39,099 nt of DNA from an uncultured Oscillospiraceae bacterium. GTDB lineage: Bacteria > Bacillota > Clostridia > Oscillospirales > Oscillospiraceae. How positions within the stretch are numbered: position 1 is the stretch's first letter; every line of letters begins with the position of its first letter. Below the pieces are notes generated by a model, which saw only the letters and a list, made by a program, of their open reading frames with translations, ran no database searches and was not told the origin of the DNA. The position numbers and the translations under genes were made by a program. Below, one piece after another: positions 8,705-16,599 of this stretch. The stretch spans positions 1-39,099 of the forward strand of contig CAKUJN010000009.1 of assembly GCA_934661735.1 (NCBI GenBank), in the 5' to 3' direction.

Positions 8705-8742
8705 AACCTCCTCCCATTTTCGTAAAAATAGGAGGCTTTTTT
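8705..8742 (+). promoter_or_regulatory. Expression platform: terminator-like hairpin that contains the folT ribosome site
   Basis: CCTCCT (8707-8712) pairs with AGGAGG (8730-8735), and ATTTT/AAAAT extend the stem. It is followed by six Ts and then the ATG at 8743. AGGAGG is also the folT Shine-Dalgarno sequence, so the same hairpin can both terminate and block translation. AACCTCC (8705-8711) is complementary to GGAGGTT (8598-8604) inside the aptamer, which gives an alternative pairing that would free the ribosome site. Confidence 0.75.
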
Positions 8743-9348
8743 ATGCTGAAAAATCCAACTGCTGCGGCCGGTTCAACAGCCGGACGCAAAAGCTCCATGA
8801 CGGTCCGCACGCTGGCGGGCTGCGCGTTGCTGGCCGCAATGAGCGTTGTGCTGGCGCGCTTCGTGATCCCGATGCCTGCTGTGGACAAGCGCTTTTCTCT
8901 GGAAGCCGTGCCGATTTTCATCGCCGGCATGCTTTTCGGGCCGCTGCCTGGGGCAATGGTCGGCTTTACGGCGGATCTGGTCGGCTGCCTGTTCTCGGGC
9001 TTTGGCTATAACCCGCTGTTCTGTGTGCCGCCGATTCTCTACGGCCTGTGCGCGGGCCTGTTCCGACCGCTGCTGGCAAAGAACACAACGCCGTGGACCA
9101 TCGCGCTGGCGTTCCTGCCGTCCATTACGCTCGGTTCGATTCTGTATCAGAGCGCCACGCTGGCCTACATCTACGGCAAGGGCGCGTTCTGGCCGAACTT
9201 TGTGGTCAAGCTCACCGGCCGCTCGATTCAGTTTGCCATCACGTTCGTTTTGGATGTCGTGATCGTCTGGCTGCTGTATAAGTCCCGTGTGTTCCATGCG
9301 GTGCACCTCTGGCCGCCCGTCCGGAAGAAGCCGGAGGACGAAATCTGA
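8743..9348 (+). CDS. folT: ECF transporter S component, folate type
   Basis: Substrate-binding membrane subunit of an energy-coupling-factor importer; it works with shared EcfA/A'/T proteins that are not in this window. The 201 residues form about six hydrophobic segments after a short polar N-terminus. The conserved FSLEAVPIFIAGMLFGPLPG and GFTADLVGCLFSGFGYNP blocks are those of FolT-family S components. The start is fixed by AGGAGG seven bases upstream. The THF riboswitch before it and the folate-modifying folC after it both support folate as the substrate. Confidence 0.9.
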   Translation: MLKNPTAAAGSTAGRKSSMTVRTLAGCALLAAMSVVLARFVIPMPAVDKRFSLEAVPIFIAGMLFGPLPGAMVGFTADLVGCLFSGFGYNPLFCVPPILYGLCAGLFRPLLAKNTTPWTIALAFLPSITLGSILYQSATLAYIYGKGAFWPNFVVKLTGRSIQFAITFVLDVVIVWLLYKSRVFHAVHLWPPVRKKPEDEI

Positions 9349-9359
9349 TAAAACCACGT

Positions 9360-9385
9360 CCGGAGCGGCCAACAGGCCGCTCCGG
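9360..9385 (+). other. Hairpin between folT and folC
   Basis: CCGGAGCGGCC (9360-9370) pairs perfectly with GGCCGCTCCGG (9375-9385) around AACA, in the 70-base gap. No T-run follows, so it is more likely an mRNA-stabilising or processing hairpin than a full terminator. It could still lower folC expression. Confidence 0.5.
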
Positions 9386-9418
9386 ATTGCAGAAAGAAAA
9401 AGAAAGAAGTTCTGAACC

Positions 9419-10690
9419 ATGACGCTTGACGAAGCTTTATATTACATTCACGCTGTCTGCTGGAAGGGCAGCATGCCCGGTCTTGAGCGCATCAGCGCCC
9501 TGCTGGATAAAATGGGCCATCCCGAGCGGACGCTGAAATACGTGCATGTGACCGGCACGAACGGCAAGGGCTCGACATGTGCGATGCTGGCCTCCATGCT
9601 GCAAAAGGCTGGATATAAGACCGGCCTGTATACCTCGCCGTATATCGTCCGCTTCAATGAGCGCATCCAGATCAACGGTGTGCAGATTTCCGATGCGGAC
9701 ATCTGCCGCATCACCGAGCAGATCAAGCCGCTGGCCGATTCGATCTTCGAGCAGCCGACCGAGTTTGAAATGGTCACGGCGCTGGGCTTCGCGTATTTTG
9801 CCGAGCAGAAGTGCGACATTGTCGTGACCGAGGTCGGCATGGGCGGCGAATTCGACGCCACCAACGTCATTCCCGCGCCGGAGGCCGCTGTTGTCTGCAA
9901 CATCGGTCTCGACCACACCGAGGTGCTGGGCGACACGCTGGAAAAAATCGCGGCGACCAAGGCCGGTATCATCAAATCCGGCTGCGACGCGGTGATCTAC
10001 CGCGAAAAGCCGTCGGTTGAGGCGGTGTTTGAGGAACGCTGTAAAAAGCTGAACGTGCCGCTGCACAAGGCAGATTTTGACTCGCTGCATTCTGTATCCC
10101 ACTCGCTGGAGGGACAGGTATTCGACTGGGGCCGCTTTCAGGGGCTGCACCTGCCGCTGCTGGGCGAGCACCAGCTTCATAACGCGGCTGTGGCGCTGAC
10201 AACGGCGGCGGTTTTGCAGCAGCGCGGCTGGCGCCTGAGTGATCAGAACATCCGCGACGGACTGGCAGACGTGCAGTGGCCCGGACGGTTTGAGCTTCTG
10301 CGTCGCGAGCCGCTGTTCATCGCCGACGGCGGGCACAATCCGCAGTGTATCGAGGCGCTGGTCGGCAATATTCAGGAGTATCTGGCCGGACGCGAGCTGA
10401 CCGTCCTGACGGGCGTGCTGGGCGATAAGGATTATCACTGCATGTACAGCTGCGTCGCGCCGTTTGCAAAGGAATTCGTCACCCTTACGCCCGCGAATCC
10501 GCGCGCCATGTCCTCGGAGGATCTGGCCGCCTATCTGCGGCAGTTCGGCAGGCCCGTGACGGCCTGCGCCTCCGCAGCCGAGGGCGTGCGCACCGCAATC
10601 GCACACGCCGGAAAAGACGGTGTGGTGCTGTGCTACGGTTCGCTGTATATGCTGGGCGACGTCAAGGCCGCCGTTGCGGAGACAATGTAA
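9419..10690 (+). CDS. folC: Folylpolyglutamate synthase / dihydrofolate synthase
   Basis: Adds glutamate to (dihydro)pteroate or reduced folates with ATP, trapping folate inside the cell. At 423 residues it has the family length. The Mur-ligase-type P-loop GTNGKGST lies at 46-53. KTGLYTSPYIVRFNERI follows, then VVTEVGMGGEFDATN, GLDHTEVLGDTLEKIAATKAGI and the C-terminal DGGHNPQ motif. The ribosome site is weak (AGAAAGAAG, about 10 bases away), which fits a modestly expressed second gene. It is probably co-transcribed with folT under the THF riboswitch. Whether it also has dihydrofolate synthase activity cannot be told from sequence. Confidence 0.95.
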   Translation: MTLDEALYYIHAVCWKGSMPGLERISALLDKMGHPERTLKYVHVTGTNGKGSTCAMLASMLQKAGYKTGLYTSPYIVRFNERIQINGVQISDADICRITEQIKPLADSIFEQPTEFEMVTALGFAYFAEQKCDIVVTEVGMGGEFDATNVIPAPEAAVVCNIGLDHTEVLGDTLEKIAATKAGIIKSGCDAVIYREKPSVEAVFEERCKKLNVPLHKADFDSLHSVSHSLEGQVFDWGRFQGLHLPLLGEHQLHNAAVALTTAAVLQQRGWRLSDQNIRDGLADVQWPGRFELLRREPLFIADGGHNPQCIEALVGNIQEYLAGRELTVLTGVLGDKDYHCMYSCVAPFAKEFVTLTPANPRAMSSEDLAAYLRQFGRPVTACASAAEGVRTAIAHAGKDGVVLCYGSLYMLGDVKAAVAETM

Positions 10691-10697
10691 ATTGCAG

Positions 10698-10727
10698 GAC
10701 CGCCTGCCGGCCGGCAGGCGGTCTTTT
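10698..10727 (+). terminator. Intrinsic terminator of folC
   Basis: GACCGCCTGCC (10698-10708) pairs perfectly with GGCAGGCGGTC (10713-10723) and is followed by TTTT. Confidence 0.93.
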
Positions 10728-11387
10728 CCGTATTCACCGGAAATGCCTCTTTTGCGGTGACACCACAACTGTCGCTCCGCGGGCCCATTCTTTTCTGCCT
10801 TGCCAGAAAAGAATGGGGAGAAAAGAGGTGCCGGAGACGCGTTATATTGCGCGCTGACGCGCGCGAATTTTTTACGCCCTCTTCGGGCGCAAATTTGCTG
10901 CATCCCCGATAGCCTTTGGTGCGGATGAATATACTACACGCAGTTGCGGATAGACTGCATCAATTTCGGTTCTGCTCATTTCCGGAATACCCGACCGGCC
11001 GTGCTCATGCACGGCCCCTACAAACATTTACAATAGAACGCAAATATTTCGCACCATCGGCGAATACGTAGATGTCCTGTTGTTTCCACAGCAGGGTGTT
11101 TTGCCATCTCCCTGCGCGGCAGCTGTTTCCGATGGGAGCGTTGTCCCCACGCAGGCGGCGCGTAGTCCAGATTCGTAGACAGTTTTTCGTGTGCTGGCCG
11201 CAGTGTTCTTCTATGGGGTCATTCTGTGGCTTGCAGTACAATCCGATCCGCATCCAGCGTCTCTTTTTGCATACTTTTTCTGACAAGCCAGAAAAAGTAT
11301 GCCCGCGGAGCGACGGTTACAGCGTTGTTGTTAAAAACGGCGCCTCCGCGCCAAACGGAAACGTCGGGCGGACGACTCTGTCCGCCC
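10728..11387. repeat. Dispersed intergenic element, copy A
   Basis: Non-coding element filling the gap between the convergent folC and aroQ genes. The outer ends are diverged inverted repeats of about 70 bases (TTTCCG..., CGTCGCTCCGCGGGC on the right against TGTCGCTCCGCGGGC on the left). Just inside lie two hairpins: CCCATTCTTTTCTG with its complement at 10784-10817, and GCATACTTTTTCTG with its complement at 11269-11302. The body contains GCGCGC and GCCC-TCTTC-GGGC hairpins. It also has a 35-base block (10955-10989) identical to copy B and a second block at about 11036-11062 that is almost identical. Short open frames within are not conserved as protein between copies. The remaining 11388-11466 only shows a CTGCGGC-CTT-GCCGCAG hairpin downstream of aroQ. 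Confidence 0.85.
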
Positions 11388-11466
11388 TGTTCGTTAAAAG
11401 TAGGTCTGCGGAGCGACGACTGCGGCCTTGCCGCAGATACAGCTCCTCCGGCGCCAGACGGAATCC

Positions 11467-11904
11467 CTATTGCTTCAGCAGATAGTCGCGCAGGAAAAAA
11501 ATCGCCTCGCGGTAGCCGTCAAAGCCGAGCCCCATGAATGTCCGGATACAGGCCAGCCGCGCATAGGAAATCTGGCGGAAATCCTCGCGCGTGGAGACGT
11601 CGGACAGATGTACCTCAACCGCAGGAAGCGCGACGGCCTTGAGCGCGTCGAGAATGGCGACGCTGGTGTGCGTATAGGCGGCAGGATTGATGACAATGCC
11701 GTCGCATTCGCCCAGCGCCCCCTGAATCCAGTCGACCAGCTCGCCCTCGTGGTTGGACTGGCGTACATGCACCTCAACGCCCGCCTCCTGTGCGGCGGCC
11801 TCAATGAACGATACCAGCGCGGTATAGTCGCGCTTTCCGTAGATATCCGGCTCGCGCGTGCCGAGCATGTTGAGATTCGGACCGTTCAGAACGAGAAATT
11901 TCAT
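11467..11904 (-). CDS. aroQ: 3-dehydroquinate dehydratase, type II
   Basis: Dehydrates 3-dehydroquinate to 3-dehydroshikimate, the third step of the shikimate pathway. The 145-residue length is standard for the dodecameric type II enzyme. Recognisable are NGPNLNMLGTREPDIYG with Arg17 and catalytic Tyr22, NPAAYTHTS (Asn73, His79) and EVHLSD with His99. The open frame extends upstream, but the ATG at 11904 has a GGAGGC site and overlaps the aroE-aroK stop as ATGA, the same coupling seen through this operon. It is the last gene of the aro operon. Confidence 0.96.
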   Translation of the reverse strand: MKFLVLNGPNLNMLGTREPDIYGKRDYTALVSFIEAAAQEAGVEVHVRQSNHEGELVDWIQGALGECDGIVINPAAYTHTSVAILDALKAVALPAVEVHLSDVSTREDFRQISYARLACIRTFMGLGFDGYREAIFFLRDYLLKQ

Positions 11905-13121
11905 TGCAATGCCTCCAGAATCGTGTTTACCGTCTGCTCCGGCAGGCCGTCGTTGCAGACTGTGCAATCTCCAAAGCGTGCATAGCGCGGCGCGCGCGCA
12001 AGGTACATGGCGTTCAGATCCGCGCCCTGCGACAGCGGCCGGCCGTCGGCTGGCAGAGCGTCGATGCGGCGCTGAAGCCAGACAATTGTGCCGTTCTGGT
12101 GCAGCGGCGCGTAGTTTTCTTCGCGCAGAACGCTGCCGCCGCCGGTTGCAAGCACAAGGCCGGAGCGTTTGCCAAGCGCCGCAAGCGTTTCGGTTTCCAG
12201 CGCGCGGAAGCGCGCCTCGCCGCCCTGACGGAAAATTTCGGGAATGGACATACCGGCCGCCGCCTCGATTTCCGAATCCGCGTCGACAAACGTGCGGCCG
12301 AGCCGCGCGGCAAGAAGCTGTCCGATGGTGCTTTTGCCGCAGCCCGGCATGCCGACCAGTATGATGTTCTGCATCTGCGCGGACAGGCGGCGCAGCACCT
12401 CATGCCGGCGCGCATCCGGAACCGGAATGCCGGTAAAGCGCTCGCTGCTGCGCGCAGCCTGCGCGACCAGCATCACAAGTCCGCCCGCGTGCGGGATGCC
12501 CAGCGCCTCCGCCTGAAGCAGCAGCGCTGTACGCGCCGGATTGTAGACAACGTCCAGAACAGCCTCGCATGCCGGAAAGCGCGTCAGATCGACGGGCGAG
12601 ACGCCGTTGTTCGGGTACATGCCCAGCGGCGTGGTGTTGACCAGCAGCTGTGCGTCGGCATGCCGGTCGAGATTTTCATAGTTGTCGGGGCCGCTGCGCG
12701 AGATGACGACGACCTGCGCGCCTGCCTGCCGCAGAACGCTGCACACGGCAAGGGACGCGCCGCCGCTTCCGAAAACCAGAGCCTTCTTCCCCGACGGCTC
12801 CGCGCCCGCGGCCCTGACCTCGCAGGCAAAGCCGAAAGCGTCGGTATTGTCGCCGAACAGCGTTCCGTCTGCGCGGCGGACGATGGTGTTGACGCTCCCG
12901 ATGCGCCGCGCCGTATCAGACAGCTCCGCGCAATAGGGCATGACGGCCTTTTTATACGGAATCGTAACGTTCAGGCCGTCAAAGCCGCCGCCGGTCAGAA
13001 ACGCGGCCAGCTCCTCCGGCTCCTTTTCGTACAGCCGGTATTCATAATCGCCGAAGGCGGCGTGAATGGCGGGGGAATAGCTGTGACCCAGCTTCCGCCC
13101 GAGCAGTCCGCAGCGCAGCAT
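11901..13121 (-). CDS. aroE-aroK: Shikimate dehydrogenase-shikimate kinase fusion
   Basis: A 406-residue bifunctional protein. Residues 1 to about 245 are shikimate dehydrogenase, which reduces 3-dehydroshikimate with NADPH: substrate-binding Ser14 and Ser16 in HSYSP, catalytic Lys57 in NVTIPYK, the DNTDAFG motif, and the GSGGAS dinucleotide loop. From about residue 250 the chain continues, without a stop, into shikimate kinase. That part has Walker A GMPGCGKST, DADSEIE (shikimate-binding Asp), FRQGGEARFRALE and the GGGSVLREENY loop. The two halves are normally separate genes in Firmicutes, so the fusion would couple steps four and five. It starts directly after the pheA stop (TGAATG) and overlaps aroQ. 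Confidence 0.95.
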   Translation of the reverse strand: MLRCGLLGRKLGHSYSPAIHAAFGDYEYRLYEKEPEELAAFLTGGGFDGLNVTIPYKKAVMPYCAELSDTARRIGSVNTIVRRADGTLFGDNTDAFGFACEVRAAGAEPSGKKALVFGSGGASLAVCSVLRQAGAQVVVISRSGPDNYENLDRHADAQLLVNTTPLGMYPNNGVSPVDLTRFPACEAVLDVVYNPARTALLLQAEALGIPHAGGLVMLVAQAARSSERFTGIPVPDARRHEVLRRLSAQMQNIILVGMPGCGKSTIGQLLAARLGRTFVDADSEIEAAAGMSIPEIFRQGGEARFRALETETLAALGKRSGLVLATGGGSVLREENYAPLHQNGTIVWLQRRIDALPADGRPLSQGADLNAMYLARAPRYARFGDCTVCNDGLPEQTVNTILEALQ

Positions 13122-14264
13122 TCAGATCACCTCGCTGTACGAGCCGAGATAGCAGCTGCTGTCGGACAGCTCGTCCAGCTCGCCCATCAGCTGCAAAAAC
13201 TGCGGCGCGTAGACCGGCGCGTCCAGATCAAAATAGAACATGAACTCAAAGTCGCGCTGGGCAATCGGACGGCTTTCCAGCTTGTTAAGGTTGATGCCGT
13301 GGGCATAAAAGCGCGAGAGCACCTGCGCAAGCGAGCCGGGGCGGTGGCGCAGAACCATCATCAGGCTGGTGCGGTCGGCGCCGGGGTAGATTTCCAGATC
13401 GCGCGAGATACAGATGAAGCGCGTATAATTGTTGCCCTGATTCTGCACGGATTCGCGCAGAACGCTCAGTCCGTACAACGCCGCGCACGAGCGCGAGGCC
13501 AGCGCCGCAACATCCGTCCGGCCGCTTTCGGCGACCTCGCGCGCGGCAACCGCCGTGTTTTCGCACGGGACGATTTTCACATTCCCAAGCGATCGCAGGA
13601 ATTCGCCGCACTGACCGACGGCCTGCTCATGCGTGCGGATTTCGCGGATGTCCGAGAGCTTTGCGCCGCGGTTTGCAAGCAGGCAGTGGTCAATTTTGAG
13701 CCGGACGCTGCGCACGATATGGAACTGGTGCTGCTGCATCAGGTCATAGACCGCGTTGACAGAGCCGGCTGTGCTGTTTTCCAGCGGAATGACGCCATAG
13801 CGGCACAGGCCGCTTTCAATTGCGGAAAAGACCGCGTCAAACGTCGCACAGTAGAAGATGTTCGGTGTGCGGAAAAGCTTGTCGCACGCCTGCTGCGAGT
13901 ACGCGCCCTCCACGCCCTGACAGGCGACGTCCGCCTGGGTGGGAAACAGCTGCGGCGTGTGCGCAATCGCATCCTGAATGCGCGCGGGGAGGGGCGAGGT
14001 CACGCCGAGCAGCGCCGTCTGGTACGCGCGGCTCAGCTCAAACAGCAGCCCGTAGAGCGTCGCGGTCTGCTCATGCAGATCCTCCGGCGCCATGGCCGAC
14101 ACCTCGGCAAGCTTTTTACGCTCGCGTCCGGCGTCCAGCACCGGCATGCCGTTTTCCTTTTTCCACGCGGCAATCTGCGCCGCGGTCTGCATGCGCCTTG
14201 CAAACAGCTCGACCAGCTGATGGTCGATTTCGTCAATCTGCGCGCGATAGTCCGTCAAGTCCAT
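13122..14264 (-). CDS. pheA: Chorismate mutase-prephenate dehydratase (P-protein)
   Basis: Converts chorismate to prephenate and then to phenylpyruvate, the committed branch to phenylalanine. The 380 residues hold three domains. The first is an AroQ-fold chorismate mutase (1 to about 85; Arg7, Arg24, Lys35/36, Asp44, Arg47, Glu48). The second is prephenate dehydratase (about 112-290; GVEGAYSQ, LENSTAGSV at 161-169, NNYTRFICI at 278-286). The third is a C-terminal ACT domain (about 298-375; RPGSLAQVLSRF, GINLNKLESRP), which normally gives feedback inhibition by phenylalanine. A longer frame runs upstream through aroC, but the ATG at 14264 with GGAGGG is the real start; it overlaps the end of aroC by 10 bases. 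Confidence 0.96.
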   Translation of the reverse strand: MDLTDYRAQIDEIDHQLVELFARRMQTAAQIAAWKKENGMPVLDAGRERKKLAEVSAMAPEDLHEQTATLYGLLFELSRAYQTALLGVTSPLPARIQDAIAHTPQLFPTQADVACQGVEGAYSQQACDKLFRTPNIFYCATFDAVFSAIESGLCRYGVIPLENSTAGSVNAVYDLMQQHQFHIVRSVRLKIDHCLLANRGAKLSDIREIRTHEQAVGQCGEFLRSLGNVKIVPCENTAVAAREVAESGRTDVAALASRSCAALYGLSVLRESVQNQGNNYTRFICISRDLEIYPGADRTSLMMVLRHRPGSLAQVLSRFYAHGINLNKLESRPIAQRDFEFMFYFDLDAPVYAPQFLQLMGELDELSDSSCYLGSYSEVI

Positions 14265-15346
14265 GATAAGCCCTCCGTTCCGTATGATTCCAGCATCGCG
14301 TCCAGCACGGCGACCGCCGCCGCCGCCTCGACGCATGGCACCGCGCGCGGGACAATGCACGGGTCGTGCCGTCCCTGCACGCGAAGCTCGGTCTGCGTTT
14401 TTGTTTCCAGATTTACGCTCTGCTGCGGCAGGGCGATGGACGGCGTCGGCTTGAACGCCGCGCGCATTACAAGGGGCATGCCCGTTGTAATACCGCCCAG
14501 AATGCCGCCCGCGTGGTTGCCTGTCGTGACGACTCTGCCATTCTGAATGGCAAACGGGTCGTTGTTTTCGCTCCCGCGCAAACGTGCCGCGCCGAAGCCC
14601 GCGCCGAATTCCACGCCCTTGACAGCGGGAATGGCAAACAGAAGCTGTGCAAGGCGGTTTTCCATGCCGCCGAACATCGGCGCGCCCAGACCGGCGGGAA
14701 CGCCCGAGACGACGCACTCGATCACGCCGCCGACGGAGTCTCCGGCGGCTCTGGCGTTGAGAATCTCCTGCTGCATCCGCGCGCCCGCCGCTTCGTCGAG
14801 CACGGGAAACGCGCGGCCTTGCAGCGCCGCAGGGCCGTCAAACGGCGTTTCGTCCGTCACACTGCCGACGGAGAGAATGCGCGCGGCAATCACAATGCCC
14901 TTCTGCGCCAGCATTTGCATGCAGATGCCCCCCGCAATGCAGAGCGGCGCGGTGAGACGGCCGGAAAAGTGCCCGCCGCCCGCGGCGTCCTGATATCCGC
15001 CGTATTTGATCTGCGCGGTATAGTCCGCGTGGCCTGGGCGCGGAACGGCGCGCAGCGCGTCATAGTCCTGTGAGCGGGTGTTGGTGTTGCGGATAATCGC
15101 CGTCAGCGGCGCGCCGCACGTTCTGCCGCCGGAAAGGCCGCACAGGAATTCCGGCGCATCGGCTTCTCTCCGCGGCGTGGACAGCGGGCTGCCGCCAGGG
15201 GCGCGCCGTGCCAGAAAGCGCGAAAGCGCATCCATGTCCACCGGAAAGCCGGCCGGAAGGCCATCGATCGTCACGCCGATGGCCGGCGCGTGCGACTGGC
15301 CGAAGATGGAAAGCGTCAGTGCGCCGCCGTGATAGACGCTGCTCAT
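14255..15346 (-). CDS. aroC: Chorismate synthase
   Basis: Makes chorismate from EPSP with reduced FMN, the last common step of aromatic biosynthesis. The 363-residue protein shows FGQSHAPAIGVTIDGLPAG at the N-terminus, RRAPGGSPLSTPRREAD, RPGHADYTAQIKYGGYQDAAGGGHFSGR split over about 105-130, and the C-terminal RHDPCIVPRAVP signature. The start overlaps the aroA stop as ATGA. Confidence 0.97.
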   Translation of the reverse strand: MSSVYHGGALTLSIFGQSHAPAIGVTIDGLPAGFPVDMDALSRFLARRAPGGSPLSTPRREADAPEFLCGLSGGRTCGAPLTAIIRNTNTRSQDYDALRAVPRPGHADYTAQIKYGGYQDAAGGGHFSGRLTAPLCIAGGICMQMLAQKGIVIAARILSVGSVTDETPFDGPAALQGRAFPVLDEAAGARMQQEILNARAAGDSVGGVIECVVSGVPAGLGAPMFGGMENRLAQLLFAIPAVKGVEFGAGFGAARLRGSENNDPFAIQNGRVVTTGNHAGGILGGITTGMPLVMRAAFKPTPSIALPQQSVNLETKTQTELRVQGRHDPCIVPRAVPCVEAAAAVAVLDAMLESYGTEGLSWT

Positions 15347-16599
15347 AGCGCGCCTCCTTTCAGTGCTTCAAGATCCGCCCAGAAGCGGGGATAGGATTTT
15401 TCAACTGCCTGCGCGCCGGTGATCACGACTGGCTCTGTGCAGGCGCACGCAGCGACAGCTGCGGCCATGGCGATGCGGTGATCGCCGCAGGAATCAACTG
15501 TGCCGCCGCTCAGACGCGCGCGTCCGTGAGTGACCAGACCGTCGGGCAGCTCCCGCACATCCGCGCCCAGCGCACTCAGCACTGCCGCGGTTGTGCGCAG
15601 ACGGTCGGATTCCTTCAGACGCAAACGCGCGGCGTTGACAATTTCAGTTGTGCCGTCCGCACATGCGGCCAGCGCCGCCAGCACGGGCACCAGATCAGGA
15701 ATCTGCGACGCGTCAACACGGATGCCGTGCAGCGCGCCGCGCCGCACAGAAAGGCTCTGTGCCCCCTGTACGATTTCTGCGCCGAATTTGCGCAGCAGCT
15801 GTGCAATGGCGCGGTCGCCCTGTGAACTGTCCGCGCACAGGCCGTCGACGCGCACGCCGTCCGGCGAAAGCGCGCCCATGCACAAAAGCGCCGCGGCGGA
15901 GGACCAGTCGCCCTCGGCGGAGAGCCGCGCGGGCAGCGCGAAGCGCTGCGCGCCTGAAATCCGCCAGCCGTCTGCCAGACGCTCGGCGCGGACACCCGAC
16001 AGGCGGAGCGCATCCTCGGTCATCGCCACATAGGGCGCGGATTCCAGCGGCCCGCTGACGCGGAGCGTGCCGGCCTCCGGCAGAAGTGGCAGCGACAGCA
16101 GAAGCCCCGTCAGATACTGCGAGGAAACATTCCCAGGGAGCGTGAATTCGCCGCCGGATAACCGCCCGGAGACGAAAAGCTCCGCGCCTCGGCGCGTGAT
16201 CTGCATGCCGTGCAGCCGGAGCTGTGCGTCCAGCGGCGCAAGCGGCCGCTCGGGCAGACGCCCCTCCATCTGAAAGACGGCCTCCACGCCCAGCGCGCCG
16301 CACAGCGGCAGCAGAAAGCGCAGCGTCGAGCCGCTTTCGCCGCAGGGGAGACGGCAAAGTCCGTCCGGCGTCCGCACGATGGGCGAGACGGTGATGGCGC
16401 TGTCTGAGACGACGACGCCCGCGCCCAGCGCGCGCAGGCAGTCCGCCGTGGCGCGGATATCGGCCGAAAGGCCGTAATAATCGATTGTGACCGGCGCGCG
16501 CCCGAGCGCCGCGGCAATCAGCAGCCGGTGCAGCTGCGATTTGCTCGACGGCACGCGCACGCGTCCGCGGACCGGCGCGCTTGTTACGGTGACGTTCAT
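15343..16599 (-). CDS. aroA: 3-phosphoshikimate 1-carboxyvinyltransferase (EPSP synthase)
   Basis: Transfers enolpyruvate from PEP to shikimate-3-phosphate. The 418-residue protein begins MNVTVTSAPVRGRVRVPSSK, with the conserved Lys of the substrate site. It has ESGSTLRFLLPLCGA, GNVSSQYLTGLLLSLPLL, RLKESDRL and GDHRIAMA. An in-frame extension upstream lies within aroB; the ATG at 16599 has GGAGGC and overlaps the aroB stop as ATGA. It resembles class I-like clostridial enzymes only in a general way; glyphosate sensitivity cannot be judged here. Confidence 0.96.
   Translation of the reverse strand: MNVTVTSAPVRGRVRVPSSKSQLHRLLIAAALGRAPVTIDYYGLSADIRATADCLRALGAGVVVSDSAITVSPIVRTPDGLCRLPCGESGSTLRFLLPLCGALGVEAVFQMEGRLPERPLAPLDAQLRLHGMQITRRGAELFVSGRLSGGEFTLPGNVSSQYLTGLLLSLPLLPEAGTLRVSGPLESAPYVAMTEDALRLSGVRAERLADGWRISGAQRFALPARLSAEGDWSSAAALLCMGALSPDGVRVDGLCADSSQGDRAIAQLLRKFGAEIVQGAQSLSVRRGALHGIRVDASQIPDLVPVLAALAACADGTTEIVNAARLRLKESDRLRTTAAVLSALGADVRELPDGLVTHGRARLSGGTVDSCGDHRIAMAAAVAACACTEPVVITGAQAVEKSYPRFWADLEALKGGAL

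Noticed and set aside
10728..11387. CRISPR array or direct tandem repeats
   Set aside because: The repeated sequences are dispersed inverted units of varying length, not short direct repeats with regular spacers.
11072..11485. Short open frames inside copies A and B with similar peptides such as FCGLQYNPIRIQRLFL
   Set aside because: Similarity follows the DNA repeat; the frames differ in start, length and downstream sequence between copies and have no ribosome sites, so they are not genes.
11904..14546. An 880-codon open frame on the plus strand, antisense to aroE-aroK, pheA and aroC
   Set aside because: It is the shadow of GC-rich genes on the other strand; the minus-strand proteins have complete catalytic motifs and ribosome sites, and this frame resembles nothing.
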